DNA from: Shewanella schlegeliana
Lineage (GTDB): Bacteria > Pseudomonadota > Gammaproteobacteria > Enterobacterales > Shewanellaceae
Reading direction: 5' to 3'
DNA length: 64,000 bases
NCBI RefSeq assembly: GCF_016765635.1
Contig: NZ_JAESVD010000009.1
Span: 1 to 64,000 of the forward strand
Each line of letters opens with the position of its first letter. Position 1 is the stretch's first letter. Shown one piece after another: positions 21,633-32,415 of this stretch. Under the pieces are notes generated by a model that did no database searches, was not told the DNA's origin, and saw only the letters and a program-made list of their open reading frames with translations. Position numbers and translations under genes: made by a program.

Positions 21633-22091
21633 TTAAAGTGAAAAATCTGCTAAACGTGCGTTAGCAGCCAAGTCTTCATTAAGAATCGCTTCGCGACTCT
21701 GCTCAATCTGTTGCTGCCATGCAGCTTCGTCCCACAACTCAAATTTATTGAGCTGACCGACTAACATTGCCCGCTTATCCAAATTGGCATATTTGCGCAA
21801 TGGGGTCGGTAGCAACATGCGACCATTACCATCGAGTTCACACTCATGGGCATATCCGAGCAATAATCTTTTCATCGCTCGTTCGGTAGGCTGTGTATCG
21901 GAAAGGGATGCGAGTTTAGCAGCTACCTTCTCCCATTCATGAATGGGATATAGCAGTAAACAAGAGGATTGAATATCTACAGTGATCACAAGTTGATTAT
22001 TATGGCGGGCATGCAAGGTCTCACGGTATCGCTTAGGTATAGCGATCCGGCCTTTTGCATCTAGATTAATAGCGCTTGCCCCTGAAAACAC
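21633..22091 (-). CDS. mraZ: Transcriptional regulator MraZ
   Basis: 152-residue AbrB-fold protein with two MraZ repeats (N-terminal DAKGRIAIPKRYRE; second DGNGRMLLPTPLRKYA). MraZ binds repeated TGTGG boxes upstream of its own gene and represses the dcw cluster. Those boxes are visible at 22122-22148. Confidence 0.97.
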   Translation of the reverse strand: MFSGASAINLDAKGRIAIPKRYRETLHARHNNQLVITVDIQSSCLLLYPIHEWEKVAAKLASLSDTQPTERAMKRLLLGYAHECELDGNGRMLLPTPLRKYANLDKRAMLVGQLNKFELWDEAAWQQQIEQSREAILNEDLAANARLADFSL

Positions 22092-22121
22092 CTTATATCA
22101 TCCCTGTTGCTCTATAAAATA

Positions 22122-22148
22122 TCCCACAAATATCCACATTTCCCCACA
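22122..22148 (-). promoter_or_regulatory. MraZ operator: three direct repeats
   Basis: On the minus strand the 7-mers TGTGGGG (22142-22148), TGTGGAT (22132-22138) and TGTGGGA (22122-22128) recur at exactly 10-bp intervals. This is the known MraZ box layout (GTGG-type repeats with 5-nt spacers). They lie just downstream of the -10 element, where bound protein would block transcription. Confidence 0.88.
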
Positions 22149-22155
22149 ACAGCTA

Positions 22156-22185
22156 AGTTTAGGGATAGAACGCAAGGCTTGTCAA
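22156..22185 (-). promoter_or_regulatory. Pmra promoter of the dcw cluster
   Basis: Minus strand -35 TTGACA (22180-22185, perfect), 18-bp spacer, -10 TAAACT (22156-22161). Together with the adjacent MraZ boxes it is the main promoter for the cluster. Confidence 0.7.
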
Positions 22186-22600
22186 GGAAAGGCGCTTATT
22201 TAAAAATCCAGTAACCAAGCGGGCTAGCAGCCAATTTTGTTTCATTTCAACCAAAGCTGATAAAAGGGATTTATGTGGAGAATCGCAGCCTCTTGCGACT
22301 TAAAAAGTAGCAAAAACAGGCAGAAGAGTGGTGTAAAGTATGACAACTGAGACCATGTAGTGGACTTTTTACCCATAACGCTTGTGCTAGTAAAGGAAAG
22401 AATTAACTCAATAAACCACTCACCTCATAGAAGCTGCGCTAGAAATACAGAAAATATTAAACATAATTAATTAACTAACTAACTAACTAACTAAATTCAT
22501 TTCCAGTTCTCGCTCACGACCTCCACACACAACAAACGGCTAAATTTTAACCGCGAGCTGCCGATATATAGGTAACCCCATTGAAAATGAGGAGCACTGA
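22186..22600. other. Intergenic region between Pmra and the 22601 gene
   Basis: About 415 bases with no supported gene. It must hold the plus-strand promoter for the gene at 22601. The one obvious structure is a short tandem repeat of AACT (five and a half units, 22473-22494) about 105 bases before that gene. Confidence 0.6.
22473..22494 (+). repeat. AACT tetranucleotide tandem repeat
   Basis: Five full AACT units plus AA in the upstream region of the gene at 22601. Tetranucleotide tracts can vary by slipped-strand mispairing; this one is short, outside coding DNA, and has no demonstrated role. Confidence 0.8.
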
Positions 22601-22957
22601 ATGATTAGCTTAGATAGTGTTTACGCTATGCTTGCGAGGCCCGTCTCACCGAAGGTGAAGTCAAAGAAAAAAGTTAAAAAAATTGATAATAGTGCCCAGA
22701 TAGCAGCGGATAGTCATGAGTCGCCACAGTCACAGCTACCACCACACTTAGAGAGGCGTACCTCTACTGACGATAGGCGTAAGAATCAGCAAATTGCTTA
22801 TCAACTGGATCCTAGCCTCGAGCGAAGAAAAGGCTCAAGGCGGGATAAGTGCGTCCAAGAAGAGCAAGATCAAAAGTTAGAGCAAGAGCCATCACAGTCG
22901 AGCAAAGTCAGAGAGGATTCGGAGTCGACTCATACTCGAATAGACATCGATGTCTAA
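22601..22957 (+). CDS. Charged hypothetical protein with ERR/DRR repeats
   Basis: 118 residues; family not recognised. The start is well supported (AGGAG six bases before ATG). The protein is highly charged and probably disordered, with a lysine-rich N-terminal stretch (KSKKKVKK), two arginine-rich repeats (ERRTSTDDRR, ERRKGSRRD), and an acidic Gln/Glu-rich tail. No membrane segment or signal peptide is visible. It is convergent with glpK, 19 bases apart. Confidence 0.65.
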   Translation: MISLDSVYAMLARPVSPKVKSKKKVKKIDNSAQIAADSHESPQSQLPPHLERRTSTDDRRKNQQIAYQLDPSLERRKGSRRDKCVQEEQDQKLEQEPSQSSKVREDSESTHTRIDIDV

Positions 22958-22976
22958 CTTAGATCTCGCTGCAGTA

Positions 22977-24458
22977 TTAACGAGTTCTGGCCACCGCACT
23001 AAGCCAACCTTGATACAGAGTTTCTCGTTTTTGCACACTGATCTGCGGTGTGAAGTTACGCTCGATTCCCGCCTTATTCTTTAGCTCATCGGTCGAATTC
23101 CAAAACCCTACCGCGAGACCCGCAAGGAACGCGGCTCCCAGCGCAGTGGTTTCAGTCAATTCCGGACGCATCACCTCAACATTGGTAATGTCCGCCTGAA
23201 ACTGCATTAAGAAATCATTCGCCACCGCACCGCCATCGACCTTAATCTGCTTAAGCTCGACACAACTATCTTTAGACATGGCATCTAATAGATCGCGGCT
23301 CTGATAGGCTATCGCCTCAAGCGCCGCTCGGATAATGTGGTTACGATTAGCACCTCGGGTTAACCCCACTAACGCCCCTCTCGCCTCAGGATCCCAATAG
23401 GGTGCTCCCAACCCAACAAACGCAGGGATCAGGTACACGCCATTGGTATCTTCCACCTTTTTAGCGAAGTATTCGGTATCTTGCGCATCACGGATCAGCC
23501 CCAGCTCATCTCTAAGCCACTGCACCGTTGCGCCGCCCATAAATACCGAGCCCTCTAGCGCGTAGTTAACTCCGCCATCGGCACCGATCGCTATGGTGGT
23601 TAATAGTCCATGCTGAGATATAACGGCTTCAACACCAGTATTCATCAGCAGGAAGCAGCCAGTGCCATAGGTATTTTTCGCCATGCCCTCTTCGATACAG
23701 AGCTGACCAAACAGTGCCGACTGCTGATCGCCTGCTATTCCCGCAATCGCAATATGACTGCCTTCACCTGCGATTCGGGTATAACCATAAATGGCAGATG
23801 AGGGCTTAACTTCAGGAAGAAGTGACCGGGGAATATCAAACGCCTGCAATAGCTTTTCATCCCACTCTTGGGTATGAATATTAAATAACAGTGTACGTGA
23901 AGCATTAGTCGGGTCAGTGACATGCACCTTTCCCTCGGTAAGCTTCCACACGAGCCAAGTATCTATGGTGCCAAACAACAGCTCACCTTTTTCTGCTCGC
24001 TCACGCACACCTTCGACGTTATCTAAAATCCACTTTATTTTTGTGCCAGAGAAATAGGGATCGAGCAATAATCCCGTGGTTTGCTTAACGTAATCCTCAA
24101 GCCCCTGAGCCTTAAGTTCATCACAAATCCCACTGCTGCGACGGCACTGCCATACAATCGCGTTATAGACAGGCTTACCTGTTAGCTTGTCCCAAACAAC
24201 CGTGGTTTCTCGCTGGTTGGTAATACCAATAGCCGCCACATCTTCACTGTGAATGTCAGCCCGAGCTAAGGCTTCGATAAGTGTCGAGCTTTGAGATGCC
24301 CAGATCTCCATAGCATCATGTTCTACCCAACCTGGTTGGGGATACATTTGACTAAACTCACGCTGTGAGCTGGCAACCATCTTGGTATCGTGATCGAACA
24401 CGATCGCTCTAGAGCTCGTTGTCCCTTGGTCGAGTGCTATGATGTATTTCTTTGACAC
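22977..24458 (-). CDS. glpK: Glycerol kinase
   Basis: FGGY-family kinase making glycerol 3-phosphate from glycerol and ATP in the cytoplasm. The 493-residue sequence has the phosphate motif [11 protein letters not shown], the substrate segments PGWVEHD and [20 protein letters not shown], and [15 protein letters not shown]. Start is GTG with AAGGAAAAG upstream. It is 12 bases after a secreted NTF2-like gene, not next to the usual glpF partner. Confidence 0.97.
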   Translation of the reverse strand: MSKKYIIALDQGTTSSRAIVFDHDTKMVASSQREFSQMYPQPGWVEHDAMEIWASQSSTLIEALARADIHSEDVAAIGITNQRETTVVWDKLTGKPVYNAIVWQCRRSSGICDELKAQGLEDYVKQTTGLLLDPYFSGTKIKWILDNVEGVRERAEKGELLFGTIDTWLVWKLTEGKVHVTDPTNASRTLLFNIHTQEWDEKLLQAFDIPRSLLPEVKPSSAIYGYTRIAGEGSHIAIAGIAGDQQSALFGQLCIEEGMAKNTYGTGCFLLMNTGVEAVISQHGLLTTIAIGADGGVNYALEGSVFMGGATVQWLRDELGLIRDAQDTEYFAKKVEDTNGVYLIPAFVGLGAPYWDPEARGALVGLTRGANRNHIIRAALEAIAYQSRDLLDAMSKDSCVELKQIKVDGGAVANDFLMQFQADITNVEVMRPELTETTALGAAFLAGLAVGFWNSTDELKNKAGIERNFTPQISVQKRETLYQGWLSAVARTR

Positions 24459-24470
24459 TGATGCTTTTCC

Positions 24471-25004
24471 TTATTGGCGGGTTTCTTTCAATAAGCCAAT
24501 CTCTGGCTGAACGATTTCAGGGCTTACCACTTCTACCCAAGGCGTCTCATCACAGACATGGCTCGGATAGAACCATACTGCGTTAATTTTATCACCGCTT
24601 AACTGATAAATACCGAGACTACATTGGCTATGTAGCTCACCATCATGACGCCAAGTCACTTCCTCAACCGTACTCACGTAGTTCGCCGAAACCAAGATCT
24701 GCCTTAAGCTAGCCTTAGCATCTGTGAGGCTAGCAAAGTAATCGGTCATCGCTGCGCCAAGCTCCTGCTGAGTGGATGTTTCGATGTCCATCTTAGTTCC
24801 AGATAGATTAAACCAGTGCACATTTGGTGTCGTATGTTGTAGCAACTGCTCTACGCTATGGTTATTAAAGCCTTGGATAAACTGCTTTACTACCTGCACT
24901 GACTTAGGCTGCTTCTCTGCTGATTGCTGCTCTACAGCATTCGCCAGCGGTGATAGCGTCATAAATACAGAGCCTACGGCGAGTAACCAAATTTTGGGTT
25001 TCAT
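24471..25004 (-). CDS. Secreted NTF2/SnoaL-like domain protein
   Basis: 177 residues with a clear signal peptide (about 1-23, ending LANA). An NTF2-like cone-fold domain follows: KQFIQGFNNHSVEQLLQHTTPNVHWFNLSGT at the start, and WRHDGELHSQCSLGIYQLSGDKINAVWFYPS later. Two cysteines in the mature part might form a disulfide. Function unknown; NTF2-like folds range from enzymes to scaffolds. The 12-base gap to glpK implies one transcript. It could modify or bind a small periplasmic ligand, but that is inference. Confidence 0.7.
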   Translation of the reverse strand: MKPKIWLLAVGSVFMTLSPLANAVEQQSAEKQPKSVQVVKQFIQGFNNHSVEQLLQHTTPNVHWFNLSGTKMDIETSTQQELGAAMTDYFASLTDAKASLRQILVSANYVSTVEEVTWRHDGELHSQCSLGIYQLSGDKINAVWFYPSHVCDETPWVEVVSPEIVQPEIGLLKETRQ

Positions 25005-25072
25005 GGTGAACCTCTTGTTTATTTCGATACGTTAGGAATAGGTATTAATAGCACAGCCAGGACATATAGACA

Positions 25073-25213
25073 GTGAAGCATCTTTCCAGCCAGGCCTTAT
25101 CTTTTTACCATGAAACCGGACAACCAATCCAACTCAAGCGTAGCTTCGCCAAAGAGCAGGTACAAACCCTCTCCTATGCCGTCCATGACATTCGAGGATT
25201 CATAAATAGATAA
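25073..25213 (+). CDS. Possible 46-residue small protein
   Basis: An open frame with GTG start at 25073 and an AGGA about ten bases upstream encodes VKHLSSQALSFYHETGQ..., ending RGFINR. Composition looks protein-like and a terminator follows at 25227. It could equally be the remnant of a longer gene. No family recognised. Confidence 0.3.
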   Translation: MKHLSSQALSFYHETGQPIQLKRSFAKEQVQTLSYAVHDIRGFINR

Positions 25214-25226
25214 GTACTTCCTGTAC

Positions 25227-25257
25227 AAAAAAGCCCCGCTAATGCGAGGCTTTATTT
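25227..25257 (-). terminator. fadL terminator (bidirectional)
   Basis: Hairpin AAGCCTCGC ... GCGGGGCTT on the minus strand (one mismatch) followed by TTTTTTG. A T-rich tail also exists on the plus strand, so it can serve the small ORF at 25073. The rest of 25005-25319 shows nothing else. Confidence 0.75.
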
Positions 25258-25319
25258 ACAACTTTTGAGTCTGAAACAACTTAGTTTTTATTTACAGCTG
25301 CCTCAAATCGTACGCTCAA

Positions 25320-26633
25320 TTAGAAACGGTAAGTCGCTTGAACACCAACAAGGGCAATGCTGCCGCTAGTTGTGCCAGAGAAAGTACCGCCAAATGGCGC
25401 AGAAGATAGGTCAGAGTCGATACCTGGGCGCGGCTCAACTACTGGAGATTCATCTGCAAAAATATAGGTAAAGCCTAGATCCATGTCGAAGTTCTCGCTG
25501 AAGGCATAACCCATACCAGCACTTAACCATAAACGATCCATTTCTGGGATAGTTAGAGTACGGTTTGCATCAGATACGGCAGACTTATCGTAAGCCACAC
25601 CACCGCGTAGAGAGACCTTCTCATTTAACTGATAAGTCGTACCCACTGCGAAACGGTAGCTATCTTTCCAGTTTTCCTGCTTAACCAATTGAGTTGGATT
25701 TGAAAGCGCAGGGATCTGTGCTTCTAGCTTTTCAAATGAACTCCAATCTGTCCAGTTAACACTAGCGTGAATGGCTAACTTGTCTGTTAACTGATGGAAT
25801 GACGCTAGCTCAGCCGTTGCAGGTAAAGACAGCTCCATTGAACCATCTAGCTTCATGTTAGGGTCAAAAGGATTAAAGGCTAAACCGTTTGCTTCACCTT
25901 CAAGATTTAGATCCACAGCAGAACGATAGTTTAGGCCGATACGGTTGTTAGCATTGATCTGCCAAGCACCGCCTAACTGCCAGCCCCATGCCGTGTCATC
26001 ACCTTCCATATACTTAAGGGTGGTGCCTTTTGGAAGAATCGCGTTACCTAACTCTGGTGGAAGAGTGACATCTGCAGAACTCTTAGCGCCAATACTACCT
26101 TCACCAAGAACGAAGCGAATACCAGCGCCAACACTGAACTGTTCGTTAATGCGGTAAGCCACATTTGGGTTAATTTCAACGGTAGTTACAGACGCTTCGT
26201 TACCAAACTGAGTGCCACGGAAACTATCATCTAGCTCAGTCGCCATACCGAAGTTACTACCAATACCTAAACCTAGGAACCACTGCTCATTTAACTGGTG
26301 TGAAACGTAGAAGTTAGGTACAACCGCATCACCAGCAATATCTTTTGCAGAAGTCGGGTTAACACCGTCAACGTATGTCACTTCACCGTTGATATCGATG
26401 TTTGGCATAACCAAAATCGCACCCGTAGTCATTTGCGTACCTTGAAGGTAAGTCAGCATCGCTGGGTTACGATTTTGCACTGCAGCGTTATCGGCCATCG
26501 CAGCTTCACCAGCATACGCACGACCTAATCCTGTTGCAGAGTATTCAGCTAATTGAAAACCAGCCGCTTGAACCTGTGTAACTGTCCCCAAAAGTGCTGT
26601 ACTAACAGCAAGAGTAATTAAACGCTTATTCAT
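25320..26633 (-). CDS. fadL: FadL-family outer-membrane fatty acid transporter
   Basis: 437 residues with a signal peptide (1-23, ending VQA) and the FadL N-terminal hatch (AGFQLAEYSATGLGRAYAGEAAMADNAAVQNRNPAM, split here as a family signature). Alternating beta strands follow, to a C-terminal aromatic residue (ATYRF) typical of outer-membrane beta barrels. FadL-type proteins take up long-chain fatty acids or other hydrophobic compounds. It stands alone between terminators. Confidence 0.93.
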   Translation of the reverse strand: MNKRLITLAVSTALLGTVTQVQAAGFQLAEYSATGLGRAYAGEAAMADNAAVQNRNPAMLTYLQGTQMTTGAILVMPNIDINGEVTYVDGVNPTSAKDIAGDAVVPNFYVSHQLNEQWFLGLGIGSNFGMATELDDSFRGTQFGNEASVTTVEINPNVAYRINEQFSVGAGIRFVLGEGSIGAKSSADVTLPPELGNAILPKGTTLKYMEGDDTAWGWQLGGAWQINANNRIGLNYRSAVDLNLEGEANGLAFNPFDPNMKLDGSMELSLPATAELASFHQLTDKLAIHASVNWTDWSSFEKLEAQIPALSNPTQLVKQENWKDSYRFAVGTTYQLNEKVSLRGGVAYDKSAVSDANRTLTIPEMDRLWLSAGMGYAFSENFDMDLGFTYIFADESPVVEPRPGIDSDLSSAPFGGTFSGTTSGSIALVGVQATYRF

Positions 26634-27052
26634 TGGTCATCTCTAATTATGTTAACAAGAAGTAGAGTATTAACTCCACTTTTTAATGGCGGCGATTTTA
26701 CAACTGCAGAATATCTTTACAAGTACTTTATAAAAAACAGCATAAAACACTACCAAATATAAGATAAAACAGGCTCAAACAGAGATGCGTCACATTTCAA
26801 TAGAGAAACACGAGGTACAAACTCAGCATTTTCGTCGCTGAACATTGGTGAGACAGCTAAAGCAAATACAAATAATAAGCTTTAAATACAATGAGATAAA
26901 AACCAAAAACCACAAGAACAGGTGTACACCTATTTTACAGTCAATTTACAGCACAAATCACTAGCGCATTTCATCAAATCAAATGAAAGTTGAAAACCAC
27001 AAATAAAAAACAATTAAAACAACAGTTAATACCAAGTCAAAACATAAGATAA
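26634..27052. other. AT-rich intergenic region upstream of fadL
   Basis: About 420 bases, very AT-rich, with no supported gene. It contains the fadL promoter region; no FadR-like operator was clear by eye. Confidence 0.6.
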
Positions 27053-27090
27053 GTAAAAGCCATTTAGATAAATATCTAAATGGCTTTTAC
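27053..27090 (-). terminator. leuABCD terminator, 18-bp perfect inverted repeat
   Basis: GTAAAAGCCATTTAGATA (27053-27070) and its exact complement (27073-27090) are separated by two bases. Flanking A and T runs allow use in both directions; it ends the leu operon 45 bases after leuD. Confidence 0.8.
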
Positions 27091-27134
27091 AAAACACACT
27101 ACTGGTACAGATGTACGCTAAATTACTACACTAA

Positions 27135-27740
27135 TTATACTCTCCATTGCGGGATGCTTTTTTCATAATTAGCAATTGTATCTGCATGTGACAGGGTCAA
27201 CCCAATCGCATCCAAACCATTGAGTAGGTTATGCCTTGCAGACTCGGCAATCTCAAAGTTAAATACGCTCCCCGAAGGTGACGTCACCGTCAGTGTCTCA
27301 AGATCGACATTGATCTCTGCCCCCTGCTGCGCTTCAACCTCCGCCATAAGCTGCTTTACCTCGGCATCGGTTAATCTAACTGGCAGCAAGCCATTGTTGA
27401 TTGAATTACCATAAAAGATATCGGCAAAACTCGGCGCGATAATCACTTTTAGACCAAAATCGGCTAAGGCCCACGGTGCATGCTCTCTGCTTGAACCACA
27501 GCCAAAGTTTTCCTGAGATACAAGAATTGAAGCACCCTTATAGCGTGGCTTGTTCAGATTAAAATCTGGATTTGGCTTATCACCAGCATCATCTAAATAA
27601 CGCCAATCATGAAAAAGGTGTATACCAAAACCGTCACGAGTCACCTTAGAGAGAAACTGCTTAGGGATAATCTGATCGGTATCCACGTTTGCACTATCAA
27701 TAATAACCGCAAGCCCTGTATGTGAGATAAATGGTTGCAT
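27135..27740 (-). CDS. leuD: 3-isopropylmalate dehydratase small subunit
   Basis: LeuD pairs with LeuC to isomerise 2- to 3-isopropylmalate. The 201-residue swivel-domain protein has [13 protein letters not shown] near residue 20 and the conserved [13 protein letters not shown]. It is nine bases after leuC. Confidence 0.97.
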   Translation of the reverse strand: MQPFISHTGLAVIIDSANVDTDQIIPKQFLSKVTRDGFGIHLFHDWRYLDDAGDKPNPDFNLNKPRYKGASILVSQENFGCGSSREHAPWALADFGLKVIIAPSFADIFYGNSINNGLLPVRLTDAEVKQLMAEVEAQQGAEINVDLETLTVTSPSGSVFNFEIAESARHNLLNGLDAIGLTLSHADTIANYEKSIPQWRV

Positions 27741-27749
27741 GTCCTGCTC

Positions 27750-29150
27750 CTAGTATGGTTTGCGAATATCAACAAAGTGACCGGCTACCGCAGCAGCGGC
27801 GGCCATAGCAGGACTCACCAAGTGAGTACGGCTGCCACGCCCTTGTCTGCCTTCAAAGTTACGATTACTGGTCGATGCACAGCGATCGCCCGCTTCCAAC
27901 TTATCGTCATTCATCGCCAAACACATTGAGCAGCCCGGTAAGCGCCACTCAAAGCCCGCTTCTAAGAAGATCTTATCCAAACCTTCCGCTTCCGCCTGCT
28001 CTTTAACTAGCCCCGAGCCCGGTACCACAATGGCCTTAACGCCAGCAGCAACCTTACGCCCCTTGGCGTGAACTGCTGCAGCACGTAGATCCTCAATACG
28101 GGAGTTAGTACAGGAACCAATAAAGACTTTATTGATACTGACATCTGTCATCAAGGTGCCCGCGGTTAAGTCAACGTACTCTAGCGCCTTCTCGATACTG
28201 CTACGCACGGTGGCATTTCTGGCGTCTAATGGATTAGGCACTAATTGATCGATCGCAACAACTTGGCCTGGATTCGTTCCCCAAGTCAGCTGCGGCGCAA
28301 TCTCTTTAGCATCTAGCACCACTGCTGCATCAAATACTGCCCCCTCATCTGTTTTTAGCTGCTCCCAAGCGGCAATGGCTTGGCTCCAGCCTTCACCTTT
28401 AGGTGCAAACTCTCGACCTTCTAGGTATTCGGCAGTTGTTGCATCTGGTGCTATCATGCCCGCCTTCGCGCCCATCTCGATGGCCATGTTACAGACTGTC
28501 ATCCGTCCTTCCATCGACAAGGCTTCTATCGCCTCACCGCAGAACTCGACCACATAGCCTGTGCCACCATCCATACCTATCTTACCTATGATGGCAAGCA
28601 CGATATCTTTAGCGGTGATCCCTGGAGCAACATGACCACGCACTTCTATCTTCATGGTTTTGGCTTTTAGCTGGCGCAGTGTCTGCGTCGCCATCACATG
28701 CTCCACCTCAGAGGTACCAATACCAAATGCTAACGCACCAAAGGCGCCATGAGTGGCTGTATGCGAGTCACCACAAACAATCACAGTCCCGGGTAGAGTA
28801 ATCCCAAGCTCAGGCCCCATGACATGCACAATACCTTGGTTTTTATGATGAATATCGTAAAGGCGTACACCAAACTCTTTACAGTTTCGCTCTAAGGTTT
28901 CAACCTGAGTACGCGCCATTGGGCTTAGCGCCTCTAAACTGGCACTGGTGGTCGAAGTATTGTGATCCATAGTGGCGAAGGTTTTCTCTGGTGCACGTAA
29001 CTTACGGCCAGCCACTTTTAAGCCACTGAATGCTTGCGGCGAGGTCACCTCATGCACTAAATGCCTATCGACATAGATAATCGGTGCTTCGCCTTCTGCT
29101 GCGACAACCACATGACTGTCCCATACCTTCTCATAAAGTGTCTTAGCCAT
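27750..29150 (-). CDS. leuC: 3-isopropylmalate dehydratase large subunit
   Basis: Aconitase-family enzyme with a 4Fe-4S cluster; 466 residues. Cluster cysteines are visible in GSCTNSR and in [10 protein letters not shown]. Other motifs are [20 protein letters not shown] and [11 protein letters not shown]. It lies two bases after leuB and acts with LeuD. Confidence 0.98.
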   Translation of the reverse strand: MAKTLYEKVWDSHVVVAAEGEAPIIYVDRHLVHEVTSPQAFSGLKVAGRKLRAPEKTFATMDHNTSTTSASLEALSPMARTQVETLERNCKEFGVRLYDIHHKNQGIVHVMGPELGITLPGTVIVCGDSHTATHGAFGALAFGIGTSEVEHVMATQTLRQLKAKTMKIEVRGHVAPGITAKDIVLAIIGKIGMDGGTGYVVEFCGEAIEALSMEGRMTVCNMAIEMGAKAGMIAPDATTAEYLEGREFAPKGEGWSQAIAAWEQLKTDEGAVFDAAVVLDAKEIAPQLTWGTNPGQVVAIDQLVPNPLDARNATVRSSIEKALEYVDLTAGTLMTDVSINKVFIGSCTNSRIEDLRAAAVHAKGRKVAAGVKAIVVPGSGLVKEQAEAEGLDKIFLEAGFEWRLPGCSMCLAMNDDKLEAGDRCASTSNRNFEGRQGRGSRTHLVSPAMAAAAAVAGHFVDIRKPY

Positions 29151-29152
29151 GA

Positions 29153-30268
<1,116 letters not shown>

Positions 30269-30320
30269 TTATTCTTCAATTTTATTCTTTAACTGATATG
30301 TATTAGGTCGACTCGCCAGC

Positions 30321-31892
30321 TTACACGCCGCCGAACTCTTGCTTATTCTGTTTAATACGCTGCTTACAATCGGCAACCTTATCGGCGCGCCAAGTTAGGT
30401 TCATCACATGGATTAACGCCTTGGCCGATGCTTCAACCACATCGGTCGCAAGACCGACACCGTGGAAGTTTTGCTGCTGATAGTTAGCGGTAATATCAAC
30501 CTGACCCAAGGCATTCTGCCCCTCGCCTTTTGCGCTTAATTGGTAACTAGTGATATTGATATCACAGCCACTGGCACGAGCTACAGCCTTATAGGCGGCA
30601 TCGACAGGCCCATTACCCGTCGCGGCTTCGGTTATGGTTTCACCGTCGATCATGACTTTAACCGTTGCCGTCGCGCTGCCCTCAGTTGAGTCTGAGTGCA
30701 CCACTAACTGCTGCAGTTTAAAGTGATCGTCCGTTTCAGCCTGCGCCTCCATAAAGGCCAGCGCCTCAAGATCGTAATCAAACACCTGACCCTTCTTATC
30801 AGCTAGCGCCAAGAACTCTTCATACAGCACATCCATATCGTAATCTTGCTCAGCATAACCAAGCTCTGTCATACGGTGCTTGATAACATGACGTCCAGAA
30901 CGTGAAGTCATATTTAAGTTATTACGGTTTAAGCCAATACTTTCAGGCGTCATAATTTCGTAGGTATTTTGCGCTTTTAGCATGCCATCTTGGTGAATAC
31001 CCGAAGAGTGGGTAAACGCATTAGCGCCAACGATCGCCTTATTAGCCTGAACCGGCATATTGCATAGCTGACTGACTAAGCTTGATGTGCGGTGGAGCTC
31101 TTTGGCGTTAATGCCCGTCTCTAGCCCTAACTCGCCTTTACGGGTCGATAAGATCATGGCGATCTCTTCTAGCGAACAGTTACCCGCACGCTCGCCAATG
31201 CCATTAACGGTACACTCGATTTGACGAGCACCATGCTGCACAGCGGTAATAGAGTTAGCAACCGACAAGCCTAAGTCATCATGACAATGCACCGAGATCA
31301 CCGCTTGGTCGATATTGGGTACGCGATTAAACAGCGTCTGAATGATGCCGCCAAATTCACTCGGCACAGTGTAGCCCACTGTGTCGGGGATATTAATGGT
31401 GCGTGCGCCAGCCTTAATGGCTTCCTCTACCATACGACACAAATTGTCGATAGGCGTCCGCCCGGCATCTTCACAGGAGAACTCCACATCATCGGTAAAG
31501 CGGCGAGCATACTTTACTGCGCCAACCGCCATATCGAGCACCTGATCGAATGAGCGCTTCAATTTACTCTCAACATGAATCGTCGAGGTAGAGATAAAGG
31601 TATGAATACGGAACTGCTCGGCTACCGACAAGGCCTGCGCCGCGGCATCGATATCTTTCTCCAATGCCCGCGATAGTGCACATACACGGCTATTTTTAAC
31701 AGTCTTAGCAATCGTTTGCACCGACTCAAAATCCCCTGGAGAGGAAACAGGAAAACCCACTTCCATCACATCGACACCTAGACGCTCTAACGCGAGTGCA
31801 ATCTGAAGTTTTTCCTTAACCGTTAAGCTTGCTGCTAATGCTTGTTCACCATCACGTAGGGTGGTATCAAATATAATCACTCGGTTAGACAT
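30321..31892 (-). CDS. leuA: 2-isopropylmalate synthase
   Basis: LeuA condenses acetyl-CoA with 2-oxoisovalerate, committing carbon to leucine. The 523-residue protein has the TIM barrel with [11 protein letters not shown] (metal Asp), the HCHDDLG metal motif, and a C-terminal regulatory domain (about 395-515) that typically binds leucine for feedback inhibition. A leucine attenuator lies upstream. Confidence 0.98.
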   Translation of the reverse strand: MSNRVIIFDTTLRDGEQALAASLTVKEKLQIALALERLGVDVMEVGFPVSSPGDFESVQTIAKTVKNSRVCALSRALEKDIDAAAQALSVAEQFRIHTFISTSTIHVESKLKRSFDQVLDMAVGAVKYARRFTDDVEFSCEDAGRTPIDNLCRMVEEAIKAGARTINIPDTVGYTVPSEFGGIIQTLFNRVPNIDQAVISVHCHDDLGLSVANSITAVQHGARQIECTVNGIGERAGNCSLEEIAMILSTRKGELGLETGINAKELHRTSSLVSQLCNMPVQANKAIVGANAFTHSSGIHQDGMLKAQNTYEIMTPESIGLNRNNLNMTSRSGRHVIKHRMTELGYAEQDYDMDVLYEEFLALADKKGQVFDYDLEALAFMEAQAETDDHFKLQQLVVHSDSTEGSATATVKVMIDGETITEAATGNGPVDAAYKAVARASGCDINITSYQLSAKGEGQNALGQVDITANYQQQNFHGVGLATDVVEASAKALIHVMNLTWRADKVADCKQRIKQNKQEFGGV

Positions 31893-31956
31893 CTATCTCT
31901 CCATTGAACATCACTGTTCCGTTATGTGTTCACTTTGCTTGTTACGATTAAAATAC

Positions 31957-31984
31957 AAAAAACCCCGCTCTATATGCGGGGTTT
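31957..31984 (-). terminator. Leucine operon attenuator terminator
   Basis: Minus strand: perfect 9-bp stem AAACCCCGC / GCGGGGTTT with a 7-base loop and a T run. It lies between the leucine-rich leader ORF and leuA, about 65 bases upstream of the leuA start. Confidence 0.85.
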
Positions 31985-32016
31985 ATTAATGCTGGCTTAT
32001 TTTAAAGCGTATAGCA

Positions 32017-32100
32017 CTAAGTCCTCCGCGCAGGATCTGCGAGAATGAGAATAAGGAGTCCTAGTAGTGCACTGAAATTATTAATCACTTTTTTATTCAA
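32017..32100 (-). CDS. leuL: Leucine leader peptide (LeuL-type)
   Basis: Short frame, 27 residues from TTG at 32100 or 23 from GTG at 32088. It carries the run L-L-G-L-L-I-L-I-L encoded by CTA CTA GGA CTC CTT ATT CTC ATT CTC (32041-32067), then ADPARRT and stop. Six leucine codons in nine, followed by a terminator before leuA, fit ribosome-mediated attenuation: stalling when charged tRNA-Leu is scarce would favour an antiterminator. Start codon uncertain; no strong ribosome site. Confidence 0.78.
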   Translation of the reverse strand: MNKKVINNFSALLGLLILILADPARRT

Positions 32101-32144
32101 CCTAATTAAATAAATATGCTCAACACCGCCGTTGAGTCGATTAA

Positions 32145-32173
32145 TTTTTAACTTGCTTGGACATCGGTGTCAA
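32145..32173 (-). promoter_or_regulatory. leuABCD promoter
   Basis: Minus strand -35 TTGACA (32168-32173, perfect), 17-bp spacer, -10 TAAAAA (32145-32150), upstream of the leucine leader peptide. Confidence 0.65.
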
Positions 32174-32357
32174 CCATAAATTCGCTTACTAAAGTTATTT
32201 TCAAGCTTATTATTGCTCATAAAAACCACCAAAAAGATAGAAAATGGCGCATAAATAAACTTACACGACTTTTTTCATCAATAGAGCAGGCATTATGCAG
32301 ATATGTCGCAATATTCTCGCGCCTCAAGCTTTTTATGCATCTTTTATTTAGATTGGT

Positions 32358-32363
32358 TATAAT
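32358..32363 (+). promoter_or_regulatory. Probable -10 element for the TPR/GGDEF-like gene
   Basis: TATAAT followed by GCGGCCC, about 55 bases before the ATG at 32416. No good -35 is seen. It argues against the much earlier in-frame GTG at 32167, which overlaps the divergent leu promoter. Confidence 0.45.
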
Positions 32364-32415
32364 GCGGCCCAAGTTGGAAAAAGCGGATAAGGATTCCCTA
32401 CTGAAGCGTTTTAAA

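Noticed and set aside
32167..32415. Long N-terminal extension of the TPR/GGDEF-like protein from GTG 32167
   Set aside because: The start overlaps the -35 of the divergent leu promoter, a TATAAT lies downstream at 32358, and the signal peptide begins exactly at ATG 32416.
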